Of a stretch of DNA of 64,000 nucleotides, positions 1 through 8,764 are shown in pieces. Numbering within the stretch: the first letter of the stretch is position 1; every line of letters starts with the position of its first letter. The translations under genes and the position numbers were made by a program. The DNA comes from Aldehydirespirator sp965220645. GTDB taxonomy: Bacteria; Actinomycetota; Acidimicrobiia; Acidimicrobiales; Aldehydirespiratoraceae. Under the pieces are notes generated by a model. It made no database searches. It saw only the letters and a program-made list of their open reading frames with translations, and was not told the DNA's origin. The DNA lies in the NCBI GenBank assembly GCA_965220645.1, contig OZ244836.1, positions 3,038,001-3,102,000 of the forward strand, read 5' to 3'.

Positions 1-94
1 CGGCGACGTGCGCACCATGCCGGGCCTGGGCCGGGTGCCGGCCGCCAAGGGGATCGACATCGACGTCGACGGCAACATCGTCGGTTTGAGCTGA
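1..94 (+). CDS. fhs: Formate-tetrahydrofolate ligase, C-terminal end (partial)
   Basis: Only the last 30 codons are in the window, ending in TGA at 92-94. The peptide contains TMPGLGRVPAA followed by a DVDGNIVGL-like tail, which matches the conserved end of formate-tetrahydrofolate ligases (typically TMPGLPKxPAA...IVGLF). The family makes 10-formyl-THF from formate, THF and ATP in the cytoplasm. A MetF-like reductase starts 14 nt downstream on the same strand and FolD lies 4.7 kb away, which supports a one-carbon/THF context. The identification rests on a short tail, so confidence is moderate. Confidence 0.7.
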   Translation, partial: GDVRTMPGLGRVPAAKGIDIDVDGNIVGLS

Positions 95-108
95 GCCCGG
101 CGACGAGC

Positions 109-996
109 ATGCCCACCAAGATGCGTTCGAGACTCCGGCGCGCCCCGCTGTTCACGGAGGACCTCGCGGCCCGGCACCACCGGTTGAAGCTCATCAGGCA
201 CCTGACTTTCGAGGTCATCCCGCTCAAGAGCCTCGACGCGGCGGTTGAGGCGCTGCCGGCAGGCTCCCAAGTGTCGGTGACCGCGTCACCGGTGAAGGGC
301 CAGGACGCAACCTGCGAGATCACCGAGCGGCTGCTGGAGCTGGGCCATGTGGCAATCCCGCATGTCTCGGCCCGGATGGTTCCCGATCGGGCTCGGGTGT
401 CCGAGCTGGCGGGCTGGCTGCGCTCAGCCGGGGTGTCGACCATGTTCCTGGTCGGCGGCGACGTGGAGTCGCCCGGGGCCTACTCGGACGCGGCCACGTT
501 CCTGCGAGACCTGCTGGAGTGCGACCACGGGCTGAGCACGATCGGGGTGACTGCCTATCCCCACGGCCATCCGCTCATCGACGACGGAGTGCTCCACGAG
601 GCGCTGCACTCGAAGCAGGAGATGCTGGCGGAAGCTGGCGTGGAGGGTTACTGCAGCACGCAGATGTGCTTCGACCCGGACCGTATCGAGGGCTGGCTGC
701 GAGGCGAGCGGGCCACCGGGCTCACACTGCCCGTCCATCTTGGGATCTCGGGGGTCGTGGATCGGACCAAGCTGCTGACCATGGGCGCCCGGCTGGGCGT
801 GGGGCCCTCCCTGCGCTACCTCCGCAAGAATCGGGCCGCCATCACCAAGCTGATGACCTCACCCAACTACGACCCCGACCATCTGCTGGCAGCCCTGAGC
901 CCGCATCTGGCGGAACTCGGCGTGACCGGCTTGCACGTCTTCACGTTCAACCAGGTAACCGCCACCGCCACCTGGCAATCCTCCCACCACGGCTAA
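109..996 (+). CDS. Methylenetetrahydrofolate reductase-family protein
   Basis: The protein has 295 residues, the usual size for bacterial MetF-like TIM-barrel flavoproteins. Family motifs are visible in order: FEVIP near residue 34, HVSAR at 85-89, VGGD at 115-118, AYPHGHP at 149-155, STQMCFD at 183-189 and a C-terminal HVFTFNQ. MetF interconverts 5,10-methylene-THF and 5-methyl-THF using FAD. It lies 14 nt behind the formate-THF ligase gene and is probably co-transcribed with it. The N-terminus is divergent from classical MetF, so it may belong to the catabolic subgroup that works with formate-THF ligase and FolD in oxidising methyl groups. That last point is inference. Confidence 0.8.
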   Translation: MPTKMRSRLRRAPLFTEDLAARHHRLKLIRHLTFEVIPLKSLDAAVEALPAGSQVSVTASPVKGQDATCEITERLLELGHVAIPHVSARMVPDRARVSELAGWLRSAGVSTMFLVGGDVESPGAYSDAATFLRDLLECDHGLSTIGVTAYPHGHPLIDDGVLHEALHSKQEMLAEAGVEGYCSTQMCFDPDRIEGWLRGERATGLTLPVHLGISGVVDRTKLLTMGARLGVGPSLRYLRKNRAAITKLMTSPNYDPDHLLAALSPHLAELGVTGLHVFTFNQVTATATWQSSHHG

Positions 997-1003
997 CCGG
1001 GGC

Positions 1004-1120
1004 CTATACGAACTCGTCCCGGTACGCGCCCCGCACCGCGGCCAGCAGCGGTTCCCGGTCGGTCTCCTTCTGGAGGTACCCGGTCGCCCCCGCGGCAACC
1101 GCCGACATCACCGCTGTCCA
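1004..1120 (-). pseudogene. Fragment of a NarL-type response regulator receiver domain
   Basis: The 305-base stretch between the MetF-like gene and fic holds no intact gene. On the minus strand it contains about 38 codons reading WTAVMSAVAAGATGYLQKE and then LLAAVRGAY, ending in TAG. This resembles the end of a receiver domain in NarL/LuxR response regulators (typically AGAxGYLLKD...LLxAVR). No partner upstream sequence, DNA-binding domain or convincing start continues it, so it is read as a decayed remnant. The rest of the gap shows nothing recognisable. The match is short and could be fortuitous. Confidence 0.35.
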
Positions 1121-1301
1121 CCGCCGACCCCACCCCGTAAGTGACCTTCTACGACTTCGACGGCCCAATCGGCGACCAAGCCCCCGAATAGCAAGCCCAA
1201 GTCGAGCGCCTTAAGAGCGTCCGCAAATAGGTGGCGAGCGCCTCGCGGTGCGGCGTTGGGGAGGCGCTCCGCCGGGTTGGGCGTCAAGTGTACGCACGGG
1301 C

Positions 1302-2510
1302 TCATGTCGCTTCGGGTATCGGACGCCGGGGTGCCAGAGCGCTGATCACGTCGACTGCGTCGATGATTTCGGGGGCGATCCAAACCCTGGAGCGCCCGGC
1401 CTTGTACTCGCTTGGCCGCAGGATCCCGGCGTCGGCGAGGCCATGGAGGATCTGCCCCGCCCGGGCCGACGTCACGCCGAGACGGTCCTCGATCGACTGT
1501 GCGGTGACCGCCGGATTGTCCAGCAGCATGTCGATGACCCGCGGCACGCTCGACCCGCTGCGGGTGCGCACCCTGCCGTGATAGTCGCCCCACAGATCAT
1601 CCAGACGCCCCACCAGGCGCGACGCAGCCCGCGCGGCCACAGTGATCGCGTCGGCGAACACGCCGACCCATGCGTCGAGGTCCCCCGACCGGTAGCTGGT
1701 CAGACCCGACACATACCTCACCGGATTCGACAGCAGGCCGTGAGCGACCGGCACCGGGGCCCCGCCGGCCGGCATCAGCTTGTGAATCAGCAGCCTCCCG
1801 ATGCGGCCGTTGCCGTCGACGTAAGGATGGATCGTCAGGAACTGGGCGTGCGCGACGGCCGCGTGCAGCACCGGATGCACGTCGACTCGCCGGGCGAACC
1901 GCACCAAGTCGTCCATCAACGCCGGAACCTGCCCATGTGGCGGCCCCTCGAACGCCGCCACAGCCCGGGTCCGCCCGACCCACACCGCGCCGTCACGCCA
2001 CGTCCCCCGGTAGCGCGGCTCGATCTCCCGGTCGGCAGCGAGCAACTCCCGGTGCAGGCGATGGAACCAGTCCGCCGACACGGCGTCGCCGCTGCGGTGC
2101 GCCGACAGGGCGGTCGCAACGTTCGCTGCCACCAGCTCCGTGTCGGTGGGATAGGGGCTGGCATCGCCGTCGCTGAGGTCGGCGAGCTTGACGGCGAGTT
2201 GCTCGGCCGAGGTCGTGATGTGCTCGATCTGCGACGAGGCCACCGCGTCGGCGCGGATCAGCACTGCGCTCAGATGACCAAGCACTCCCGGCGCCTGGCC
2301 GCTGCGGGCACGCAACCGAGCCGTCGCCTCCAGCGCGGCAGCGATCGCGTCCGCCGACGCATCATCCAGGGCCGGCACCGAGATGTCGGCAATCTCGGGC
2401 GGCACGGTCTGGGCGACATCGATCGTCGGCGTGGACTCTTCGTCCCAGTTCCGCCATAGTTCGTTGGGAACTGTCACGATATTCGACTGCGCAGCAGGCC
2501 ACGAACCCAT
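1302..2510 (-). CDS. Fic family protein (putative AMPylase) with C-terminal winged helix
   Basis: This is a 402-residue Fic protein. The active-site loop HPYVDGNGRIGR (about residues 228-239) matches HPFxxGNGRxxR, so the catalytic His and the nucleotide-binding Gly-Asn-Gly-Arg are intact. An N-terminal SSQIEH (about 92-97) sits where class II Fic proteins carry the autoinhibitory (S/T)xxxE(G/N) helix, but the last position is His. Residues about 330-385 look like a winged helix. Fic enzymes usually transfer AMP to protein hydroxyls. A strong AGGAGG lies just upstream of the ATG, and the DNA from 2511 to about 2640 is AT-richer and probably holds the promoter. No antitoxin gene is adjacent. 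Confidence 0.88.
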   Translation of the reverse strand: MGSWPAAQSNIVTVPNELWRNWDEESTPTIDVAQTVPPEIADISVPALDDASADAIAAALEATARLRARSGQAPGVLGHLSAVLIRADAVASSQIEHITTSAEQLAVKLADLSDGDASPYPTDTELVAANVATALSAHRSGDAVSADWFHRLHRELLAADREIEPRYRGTWRDGAVWVGRTRAVAAFEGPPHGQVPALMDDLVRFARRVDVHPVLHAAVAHAQFLTIHPYVDGNGRIGRLLIHKLMPAGGAPVPVAHGLLSNPVRYVSGLTSYRSGDLDAWVGVFADAITVAARAASRLVGRLDDLWGDYHGRVRTRSGSSVPRVIDMLLDNPAVTAQSIEDRLGVTSARAGQILHGLADAGILRPSEYKAGRSRVWIAPEIIDAVDVISALAPRRPIPEAT

Positions 2511-2776
2511 CGAAGCCTCCTCTTTTCCTTGTCTCTCTATCCTATGGAGAAAGCCTAAAACATTTAGACTTGCTTTTCAATAGATAAAGACAAGCCGCGC
2601 CAACCAATTGACTCAGAGCGCCCGCAAAGTGGGCGAATCTAAGTCGATTTCGAAGTTGACAGGCCGCAGGCTGTGGCAACTTGAGCGCACAGCGTGATCG
2701 GGCGGCTGGTGTAGTCGCCCCAAGTGAACGTCAGCACTGTCCAGCCCGCGACAGTCAAGGCCGACGGCGAGGGTTA

Positions 2777-3898
2777 CTACCCAGCTAAGCGGACGGGTCT
2801 GTCCTCCAATTCCTCCTGTTGGTCGGAGTTCAAGGCGCTTGACTCACGAAGGTGGTCGATCTTGTCGAGTTGCTTGTCCATCATCCTGCGACGGGTTCCG
2901 CCCGGCATCAGCTCATCCATGCCCTTCCTGAGCAAGTCAGCGCGACTCGACGCCGTTGCTATGGCGTCCGTGAACTTTTCCCACTGGGTCTCGAACGAGC
3001 CGAGAACATCGAGGATCTCCTGGGCTGAGCGCTCAAGAGCAAAGGTGTCCATCGCCTTTCGCACTATGACCAGCACCGCGAGCAGCGTGGAGGGCGAACA
3101 GATCAGAACGCCCTTCTCCAACGCTTTGTCCGCTTCGTCTCGACCGTGCTCATGTATGGCCGCGTACACGCCGTCGTTAGGGATGAACATCAGGACACAA
3201 CCGACGGTCTCCTGGGAATCGAGGTAGCCGTCACGTCCGACGAGACCATCGACATGGACTCGTACGGCAACCCTCAACTTCTTCGCGGCTTCGTTCCTCT
3301 CGTCCTCGGAGGACGCCTCCACGTACTCAGAGTGGGCGGCAAGCGGGAACTTCACGTCCATGTGAAGCCTCTCGCCCTTGGGCAGCAGAAACGTGTAGTC
3401 AGGAATCTTGCCAGTGCGAAGCTTGGTTTGCTTCACATAATTTACGTGCTCTTTCATTCCCGCGACCCGAAGAACGTCCTCGGCCATCCGCTCGCCCCAC
3501 TTACCGCGTGCGGTGGGGTTGGAGAGCACTTCCCTGAGTTGACTCGTGGTCTTGGATAGCTCCGAGGTGCCTCTCGTAGCTTCCTTGAGCCGCTGCTCGA
3601 TGGTGCCGTGCTGCGTCGCCGCATCAGTCCGCATGGACGTCAAAGCATTACGCATCGTTTCGACATCGTCTTTGAATCCTCGAACTTGTTCATCGATGGC
3701 CCGGTGTCGTTGCTCCAGTTCCGTCTTGCCTGTCGCGAGGCGCGAGTCGAACGCCTCGCGTGCTTCGCTCGCGACGCGGGACACGGCGGCCTCTACAGCC
3801 GCTTGTACCGACCTGTCCCGACGCCGGACGGCCGTGACCACGGCAAATCCAACCAGCATGATGGCGATGACGATGATGATGACGGCGGCGAAGTCCAT
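2777..3898 (-). CDS. rmuC: RmuC-type DNA recombination protein
   Basis: The protein begins with one hydrophobic membrane segment and then a long charged coiled-coil region containing the heptad-like EQRHRAIDEQV. It continues into the conserved RmuC nuclease-like domain, with GKWGE, DYTFLLP, MDVKFPL and VLMFIPNDGVYAA-type motifs. RmuC proteins limit inversions and rearrangements of DNA. The length (about 373 residues) fits the family. The start was placed at ATG 3898; an in-frame GTG at 3928 would add 10 residues before the membrane segment. It is transcribed away from the aldolase gene that starts at 3988. Confidence 0.85.
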   Translation of the reverse strand: MDFAAVIIIVIAIMLVGFAVVTAVRRRDRSVQAAVEAAVSRVASEAREAFDSRLATGKTELEQRHRAIDEQVRGFKDDVETMRNALTSMRTDAATQHGTIEQRLKEATRGTSELSKTTSQLREVLSNPTARGKWGERMAEDVLRVAGMKEHVNYVKQTKLRTGKIPDYTFLLPKGERLHMDVKFPLAAHSEYVEASSEDERNEAAKKLRVAVRVHVDGLVGRDGYLDSQETVGCVLMFIPNDGVYAAIHEHGRDEADKALEKGVLICSPSTLLAVLVIVRKAMDTFALERSAQEILDVLGSFETQWEKFTDAIATASSRADLLRKGMDELMPGGTRRRMMDKQLDKIDHLRESSALNSDQQEELEDRPVRLAG

Positions 3899-3987
3899 GA
3901 TGCCCACTGTAGGAAGGGGGTGTGACACGAGGGTGGAGGCTCGCTAATCGTGCTTGACCACCGGGTGCGGATTGGTGGCAGAATGGG

Positions 3988-4746
3988 ATGATGACTAGGT
4001 CGGATCGCGAGTGGCCGGCGGTGGAGCCGGTGCTGGCCGATCCCGCGGCGGAGCGGGCTCGGCTCCTGGACGACCTCGCTACGTCGTACCGGCTGTTCGC
4101 TGCACTGCACTGGGGCGAGCTGGGCGACGGCCACATCACCTGCCGCGATCCCGAGCAGCCCGACCACATGTGGCTGCTCCGCTACCGAGTCCCCTTCGAG
4201 CGGGCCCAGCCTGAAGACATGGTGCTGATCGCCCCGGACGGCAGCGCCATCGACCAGGACGGACATCCAGCCCGAATCAACAACACCGCCTACCACATCC
4301 ACTACCCCATTCACGAAGCCCGGCCCGACGTAACGGTCGCCGCCCACGTGCACACCCAGTGGGGCACACCGTTCGCGGCCGAGCGTCGCATAATCGAGCC
4401 GATCACCCAGGAATCCACGATGTTCTTCGAGGATCACGCCCTCTTCGACGACGAAGAGGTACAGATCCTCTCCTGTGACGGCGGGAAGCGCATCGCCGTT
4501 GCCCTTGGCGATTGCCGGGCCGTGATCCTCGCCAACCACGGGCTGCTCACCGTCGGATCCAGTCCCGCCGACGCCGTCGGCTGGTTCGTGCTGATGGAGC
4601 GCGTGGCCGAGGTGCAGATGAAGGCCCGCCACGGGCTACCGATCTCAGCCGAGGCCGCCAGGGCCTCGCGCAACGACATCGTGGGGGGCGACTACGGCTG
4701 GGACCTCTTCAACTGGGCCGTCCGCCGCCACCTCAGGACCAACTAG
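3988..4746 (+). CDS. Class II aldolase/adducin family protein
   Basis: The 252-residue protein has the zinc-dependent class II aldolase fold signature. GELGDGHIT lies near the N-terminus, followed by HIHYPIHEARPDV, the paired metal-binding His in AHVHTQWG, and NHGLLTVG near the end. The family includes fuculose-phosphate aldolase, ribulose-phosphate epimerase-like enzymes and many decarboxylases, so the substrate cannot be read from sequence. Tandem ATG codons open the frame. It converges with folD, whose stop lies 11 nt beyond its own. Confidence 0.82.
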   Translation: MMTRSDREWPAVEPVLADPAAERARLLDDLATSYRLFAALHWGELGDGHITCRDPEQPDHMWLLRYRVPFERAQPEDMVLIAPDGSAIDQDGHPARINNTAYHIHYPIHEARPDVTVAAHVHTQWGTPFAAERRIIEPITQESTMFFEDHALFDDEEVQILSCDGGKRIAVALGDCRAVILANHGLLTVGSSPADAVGWFVLMERVAEVQMKARHGLPISAEAARASRNDIVGGDYGWDLFNWAVRRHLRTN

Positions 4747-4756
4747 CCGGGCGGGG

Positions 4757-5599
4757 CTAGCTCGGGAACGCCCCCAGCATCCGGGCCGCGGCCAGGGTGT
4801 TCTGCAGCAGGCAGGCGATGGTCATCGGCCCGGTCCCGCCCGGCATCGGCGTAACTGCGCCGGCCACAGCCTGCACCCCTTCGAAGTCCACGTCGCCGAC
4901 GATGCCCTCGGCGGTGCGGGAGATCCCCACGTCGATCACTGCCGCGCCCGGTTGCACATGGTCCGCGGTCACCAGCCGAGCCATACCCGCTGCAGCCACG
5001 ATGATGTCGGCCTGCCGGCACACCTCGCGCAATTCCGGGGTGCGGCTGTGGGCCAGAGTTGGCGTGGCGTCCACCCCCTTGCGGCCCAACAGCAGCACCA
5101 GCGGCAGCCCCACGAGCGTGGAGCGGCCGATCACCACCGCCCGCTTGCCGGAAGCCGCCACCCCGTAGCGGTCGAGTAGGCGCATCACGCCCAGCGGCGT
5201 GCAGGGCACGTGGCCCCGCTGACCTCTGACCAGCCGGCCCATAGACCTGGGTGTGAGCCCGTCCACGTCCTTCTCCGGCGGTAGCAGCTCCAGAACCGCG
5301 TCGGCGTCCAGCCCCTCCGGAAGCGGGAGCTGCACGAGGATGCCGTGCACGCCTGGATCCTCGGCCAGACCCCTGACCGCCTCCTCCACCTCGGACTGCC
5401 TTGCGTCGGCGCCGAGTTCGACGTGCCGGGACTCCATGGCGGCCTCAGCGGCCTTGCGCTGCTTGTTGCGAACGTAGATCCGGCTGGGCTTATCGTCGCC
5501 CACGAGCACGGTAGCCAGGCACACGGCCGGCCCGCCCGCCGCGGTGATCTCGGCGTTGAGATCGGCCACGATCTCGTCCCGCAGCCGGTTGCCGTCCAT
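4757..5599 (-). CDS. folD: Bifunctional methylene-THF dehydrogenase / methenyl-THF cyclohydrolase
   Basis: FolD interconverts 5,10-methylene-THF, methenyl-THF and 10-formyl-THF with NADP in the cytoplasm. The sequence has YVRNKQRKAAE with the catalytic Lys, PPEKDVDGL, the dinucleotide-binding GRSTLVGLPL, and the terminal PMPGGTGPMT block (PGGVGPMT in most homologues). The ATG at 5599 gives 280 residues, the normal length. The frame is open to a TTG at 5641, which would add 14 residues. Together with the formate-THF ligase tail and the MetF-like gene it completes a THF one-carbon oxidation/reduction set. Confidence 0.93.
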   Translation of the reverse strand: MDGNRLRDEIVADLNAEITAAGGPAVCLATVLVGDDKPSRIYVRNKQRKAAEAAMESRHVELGADARQSEVEEAVRGLAEDPGVHGILVQLPLPEGLDADAVLELLPPEKDVDGLTPRSMGRLVRGQRGHVPCTPLGVMRLLDRYGVAASGKRAVVIGRSTLVGLPLVLLLGRKGVDATPTLAHSRTPELREVCRQADIIVAAAGMARLVTADHVQPGAAVIDVGISRTAEGIVGDVDFEGVQAVAGAVTPMPGGTGPMTIACLLQNTLAAARMLGAFPS

Positions 5600-5766
5600 C
5601 AGCACGGCACCACCCTCGGTCAACTCGAATTGCTCGGTCAACCGTCCCGCCTGACATCAATCAGCCCGGAATAACCCGTCATCGTTCCTCCTGCACAGGC
5701 GGCAAAACCGTCGGATCTTTCAGTCGACCCCGAAGACAGGCTACGCCTCACCGACCTACGATAAGC

Positions 5767-5802
5767 GTTCCGACATGCGGAACTGTTCCGTTTTCGGTTC
5801 CG
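5767..5802. promoter_or_regulatory. GTTCCG inverted/direct repeat operator upstream of serA
   Basis: GTTCCG-ACATG-CGGAAC is a perfect 6-bp inverted repeat at 5767-5783. It is followed by two more GTTCCG half-sites at 5785-5790 and 5797-5802, all within 80 bp upstream of the serA ATG in the divergent folD/serA gap. The geometry resembles operators of IclR-type regulators, but no such regulator gene is present in the window, so assignment is inference. Confidence 0.5.
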
Positions 5803-5845
5803 CTTGCGCACTATCGCCAGCCCTGACTTCCGAGGTGGTAGCCGC

Positions 5846-7048
5846 ATGAGAATCCTGTTCGCCGACGGCCTGTCCGACACCGCCGTGGAGCGACTGCGCG
5901 CCGGCGGCGACACCTGCGTGCTGAGTCCGTCCCTCACCGTCGAGGATCTTCCCGCCCATGTCGCCGGCTTCGACGTGCTGGTCGTGCGCAGCACCCGGGT
6001 GACGGCTGCGGCCATCGAGGCCGGCAGCGATCTCGGCTTGGTGGTGCGAGCCGGTGCCGGCACCAACACGATCGACTGCGCCCGGGCTGCGGAGTTGGGC
6101 GTGTTCGTCTGCAACGTCCCCGGCCGCAATGCCATCGCCGTGGCGGAGTTGACACTCGGCTTGATGTTCGCCATCGACCGCCACATCGCCTCTGCCACCG
6201 CCGACGTGCGGGCGGGACAGTGGAACAAGAAGGCATACAGCAAGGCCCGCGGCCTGCACGGCACAACCCTCGGCATCATCGGGATGGGCGCCATCGGCCT
6301 GGAGGTGGCCCAACGCGCTGCCGCCTGCGGGCTCCAGGTCGTCACCGAGGACAAGCCCCGGGATCGTCCCGTACGCCAGCGCATGAGCGACATCGGCGTC
6401 CGGACCCTGCCCGACCGGGCCTCGGTACTGGCCGCGAGCGACATCGTGTCCCTGCACGTCCCCGGCGGCGATGCCACCGTCGGAATGGTCGACGCCGAGT
6501 TCCTGGCCGCCATGAAGCCGGACGCCGTGCTGATCAACACCGCCCGGGGCGAGGTCGTGGACGAGGAGGCCCTGATCGCCGCTCTCGACTCGACCGACAT
6601 GAGAGCCGGCATCGACGTGTTCGCCGACGAGCCCCAGTCCGGCGCGGGAACGGTCGACTCCGCGCTGGCCCGCCACCCGAAGGTGATCGCAACCCACCAC
6701 ATCGGAGCCTCCACCCGCCAGGCCCAGGAGGCCGTGGCCGAAGGCACGGTCGAGGTGATCGAGGAGTACCGCACTGGCTCCGTCCCCAACTGCGTGAACC
6801 TCGAGCAGGCCCCTCACCGAACAGCCACGCTCAGCGTGCGCCACTTCGACCGGGTCGGCGTGTTGGCTGCGGTTCTGGAGGAGCTGCGCCGCGGGAACCT
6901 GAACGTGGCCACCATGAGCAACCAGATCTTTGCCGGCTCGGTGGCCGCGGCCGCAACCATCGATGTGGCTGGTGACATCGGCGAAGAAACGCTCGCCGCA
7001 GTCCGGGCGCTCCCGGACGTGATCAAGGTCTCGGTGTTCGACACGTGA
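5846..7048 (+). CDS. serA: D-3-phosphoglycerate dehydrogenase
   Basis: This enzyme oxidises 3-phosphoglycerate to 3-phosphohydroxypyruvate with NAD, the first step of serine synthesis. The 400-residue protein has the D-isomer dehydrogenase fold: GMGAIGLEVA for NAD binding, NTARGEVVDEEAL with the active-site Arg, DVFADEP with the Glu, and THHIGAST with the catalytic His. It has a C-terminal ACT domain (about 325-400) of the short SerA type. The start at ATG 5846 follows GAGGTGG; the frame is open further upstream but the conserved MRILFADGL begins here. The stop overlaps the GTG start of the next gene, indicating coupling. A GTTCCG repeat operator lies upstream. Confidence 0.9.
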   Translation: MRILFADGLSDTAVERLRAGGDTCVLSPSLTVEDLPAHVAGFDVLVVRSTRVTAAAIEAGSDLGLVVRAGAGTNTIDCARAAELGVFVCNVPGRNAIAVAELTLGLMFAIDRHIASATADVRAGQWNKKAYSKARGLHGTTLGIIGMGAIGLEVAQRAAACGLQVVTEDKPRDRPVRQRMSDIGVRTLPDRASVLAASDIVSLHVPGGDATVGMVDAEFLAAMKPDAVLINTARGEVVDEEALIAALDSTDMRAGIDVFADEPQSGAGTVDSALARHPKVIATHHIGASTRQAQEAVAEGTVEVIEEYRTGSVPNCVNLEQAPHRTATLSVRHFDRVGVLAAVLEELRRGNLNVATMSNQIFAGSVAAAATIDVAGDIGEETLAAVRALPDVIKVSVFDT

Positions 7049-8322
7049 CCGTTTCCCAACCGATGCTGGAGCCCTTCTCGGGCTGGCTGGTCAAGCCGGA
7101 ATGGGCCGACCGGGTGATCAGCCGCGCCTACGACAACCTCACCCCCGGCCAGCGCCGCTCGATCGTCAGGGACAACCCGTACAGCTACGTGAACGTCACC
7201 CGCAGCAGCGAGGACGTGCTCGACGACGAGCAGCTGTCCCTGGACAACCTCGTCACCCAGGGCGCGGCCGCCCTGACCCGCCTGCTCGATGCCGAGGTCT
7301 TTGCGCCGACGGGACGGCGCGCCCTCTACCTGTACCGGCTGACCCATGCCCGGGGCTCCCAGACCGGCATGATCTGCACAGTGGCGGTCAACGGCTTCGA
7401 CGATGGCCGCATCCTCATCCACGAGGGCGTGCGCGAGGACCGCGCCGAACTGCTCACCTCCCACTTGGTGGGGGTGGGCGCCACGTCGCACCCGGTGGCG
7501 CTGGCGGTCCGAGCGTGGGCCGACTCGGAGTACGCGACCCTTCTCGATGAGACCGCCGGGACGGCGCCGGCCAATCTGGAGTTCGGCTCGGACCTGGTCC
7601 GCCACCAGATCTGGACGGTACCGGCCGAGTTGACCGACAAGCTGCTGCAGGCGCTGGACGGCAAAGTGCTGTACGTGACCGACGGACACCACCGTTCGGC
7701 TGCCGCCCAGCGGGCCCTGGCCAACGAACCGGCAAGCCCGGTGCTCAGCCGCACTCTGGCCGCGGTGTTCCCCCACAGCCAGCTCCATGTCGAGGCCTAC
7801 CACCGGGTCGCCGCCGACCAGCACCACGACAACCACAACGACTGCCTGCGGGCAATGCAATCCAGAGTCAGCTACATGGGCGGAGAGCTGGAGCGTGTGC
7901 CGACCGCAGACGACGCGCGGCCCAGACATCGTGGCGAGGCTGGCGTGTACGCGGCGGGAAGCTGGCACCGGCTGACGCTGCCCCCGCCCGACTCCGAAGC
8001 AGGCGCCCTCGACTCGCTCGACGTGGACCGGCTGCGCCGGGCGGTGCTGGACCCCGTCCTCGGTGCCGACGAGCTGGCCGCCACCGGCACCGTCGCCTAC
8101 GTCCCCGACACTGCCGGCCTCGACGAGCTGATCCGCCGCTGCGACGCCGCCGATCGCCTCGGCTTCGTGATGTACCCGTTGTCGGTGGACGAGCTCCTGG
8201 CGGTGGCCGACGAAGGCAGCAAGATGCCCCCGAAGTCGAGCTTCTTCTATCCCAAGCCCCGAGCCGGAGCCTTCCTGCGAGTGCTGGGGCGGGGCGCCAC
8301 CGCCCACCTCGACCCCTCCTAG
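7045..8322 (+). CDS. DUF1015 family protein coupled to serA
   Basis: This is a 425-residue protein beginning at a GTG that overlaps the serA TGA (GTGA), so translation is probably coupled. It contains DUF1015 landmarks: an N-terminal PFSGWLV segment, DNPYSYVNVTR, LYLYRLT, the central YVTDGHHRSAAA and the C-terminal LGFVMYPLSVDELLAVAD with SFFYPKPRAG. DUF1015 genes are commonly found next to serA or serC. Their biochemical role is not established, although the conserved DGHHR motif suggests a ligand or phosphate-binding role. No membrane segment is evident. Confidence 0.85.
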   Translation: MTVSQPMLEPFSGWLVKPEWADRVISRAYDNLTPGQRRSIVRDNPYSYVNVTRSSEDVLDDEQLSLDNLVTQGAAALTRLLDAEVFAPTGRRALYLYRLTHARGSQTGMICTVAVNGFDDGRILIHEGVREDRAELLTSHLVGVGATSHPVALAVRAWADSEYATLLDETAGTAPANLEFGSDLVRHQIWTVPAELTDKLLQALDGKVLYVTDGHHRSAAAQRALANEPASPVLSRTLAAVFPHSQLHVEAYHRVAADQHHDNHNDCLRAMQSRVSYMGGELERVPTADDARPRHRGEAGVYAAGSWHRLTLPPPDSEAGALDSLDVDRLRRAVLDPVLGADELAATGTVAYVPDTAGLDELIRRCDAADRLGFVMYPLSVDELLAVADEGSKMPPKSSFFYPKPRAGAFLRVLGRGATAHLDPS

Positions 8323-8338
8323 AACGCGGGTCGGCCTC

Positions 8339-8587
8339 TCATTGGCGCGCCATCTCGGCGCGGGCCGTGTTGGCGTTGTCGACCCGGGTTCGGGGGGCCA
8401 GGCGGATCTCGACCTCGTGCAGAGTGCCTGAGAAGGGGAACGGCCCCGCGTAGCGATCCGACACCGCCGAGCCGTGGTCACGGCCGACTCCCGGATGGGG
8501 ACGCTCGGCGAAGCGGGGCTCTGACTCGGCCAGGGTCCGGCCGATGCGGCCTCTGAACGTCGGGATCGGAACGTGCGCTTCGGTCAT
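8339..8587 (-). pseudogene. Arylsulfatase remnant with a large in-frame internal deletion
   Basis: The 82-codon frame keeps both ends of a GC-rich-actinobacterial arylsulfatase but nothing between. Its first 33 residues read TFRGRIGRTLAESEPRF, the typical sulfatase N-terminus that precedes APNVVVVLLDD. They run straight into VGRDHGSAVS, YAGPFPFSGTLHEVEI and AEMARQ, the usual last 45 residues. The whole catalytic domain, including the C-x-P-x-R formylglycine motif, is missing, so it cannot be active. A GGGACG lies upstream of its ATG. The 8588-8764 stretch before it holds a short open segment ending VGDDLHRVEVRP with no recognisable family, perhaps more decayed coding DNA. Confidence 0.6.
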
Positions 8588-8764
8588 GGGGCGTCCCTTT
8601 CGGTGCAGCTGCTGGTGGAACTCAAGGTCGGACCTCGACCCGGTGCAGGTCGTCACCCACTTCGATCGTGCCATCGAAATGCTCGGCGGTCTGAGCCCGG
8701 TAGGTGTCGTCGTCTCCGTCCACCGGGGGCGGGAAGTAGTGGGTGGGCGAACTGCCGGCGGGGC

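Noticed and set aside
1248..2459. 403-codon plus-strand frame across fic
   Set aside because: It is Arg/Pro-rich GC shadow coding; the minus strand has the complete Fic motif.
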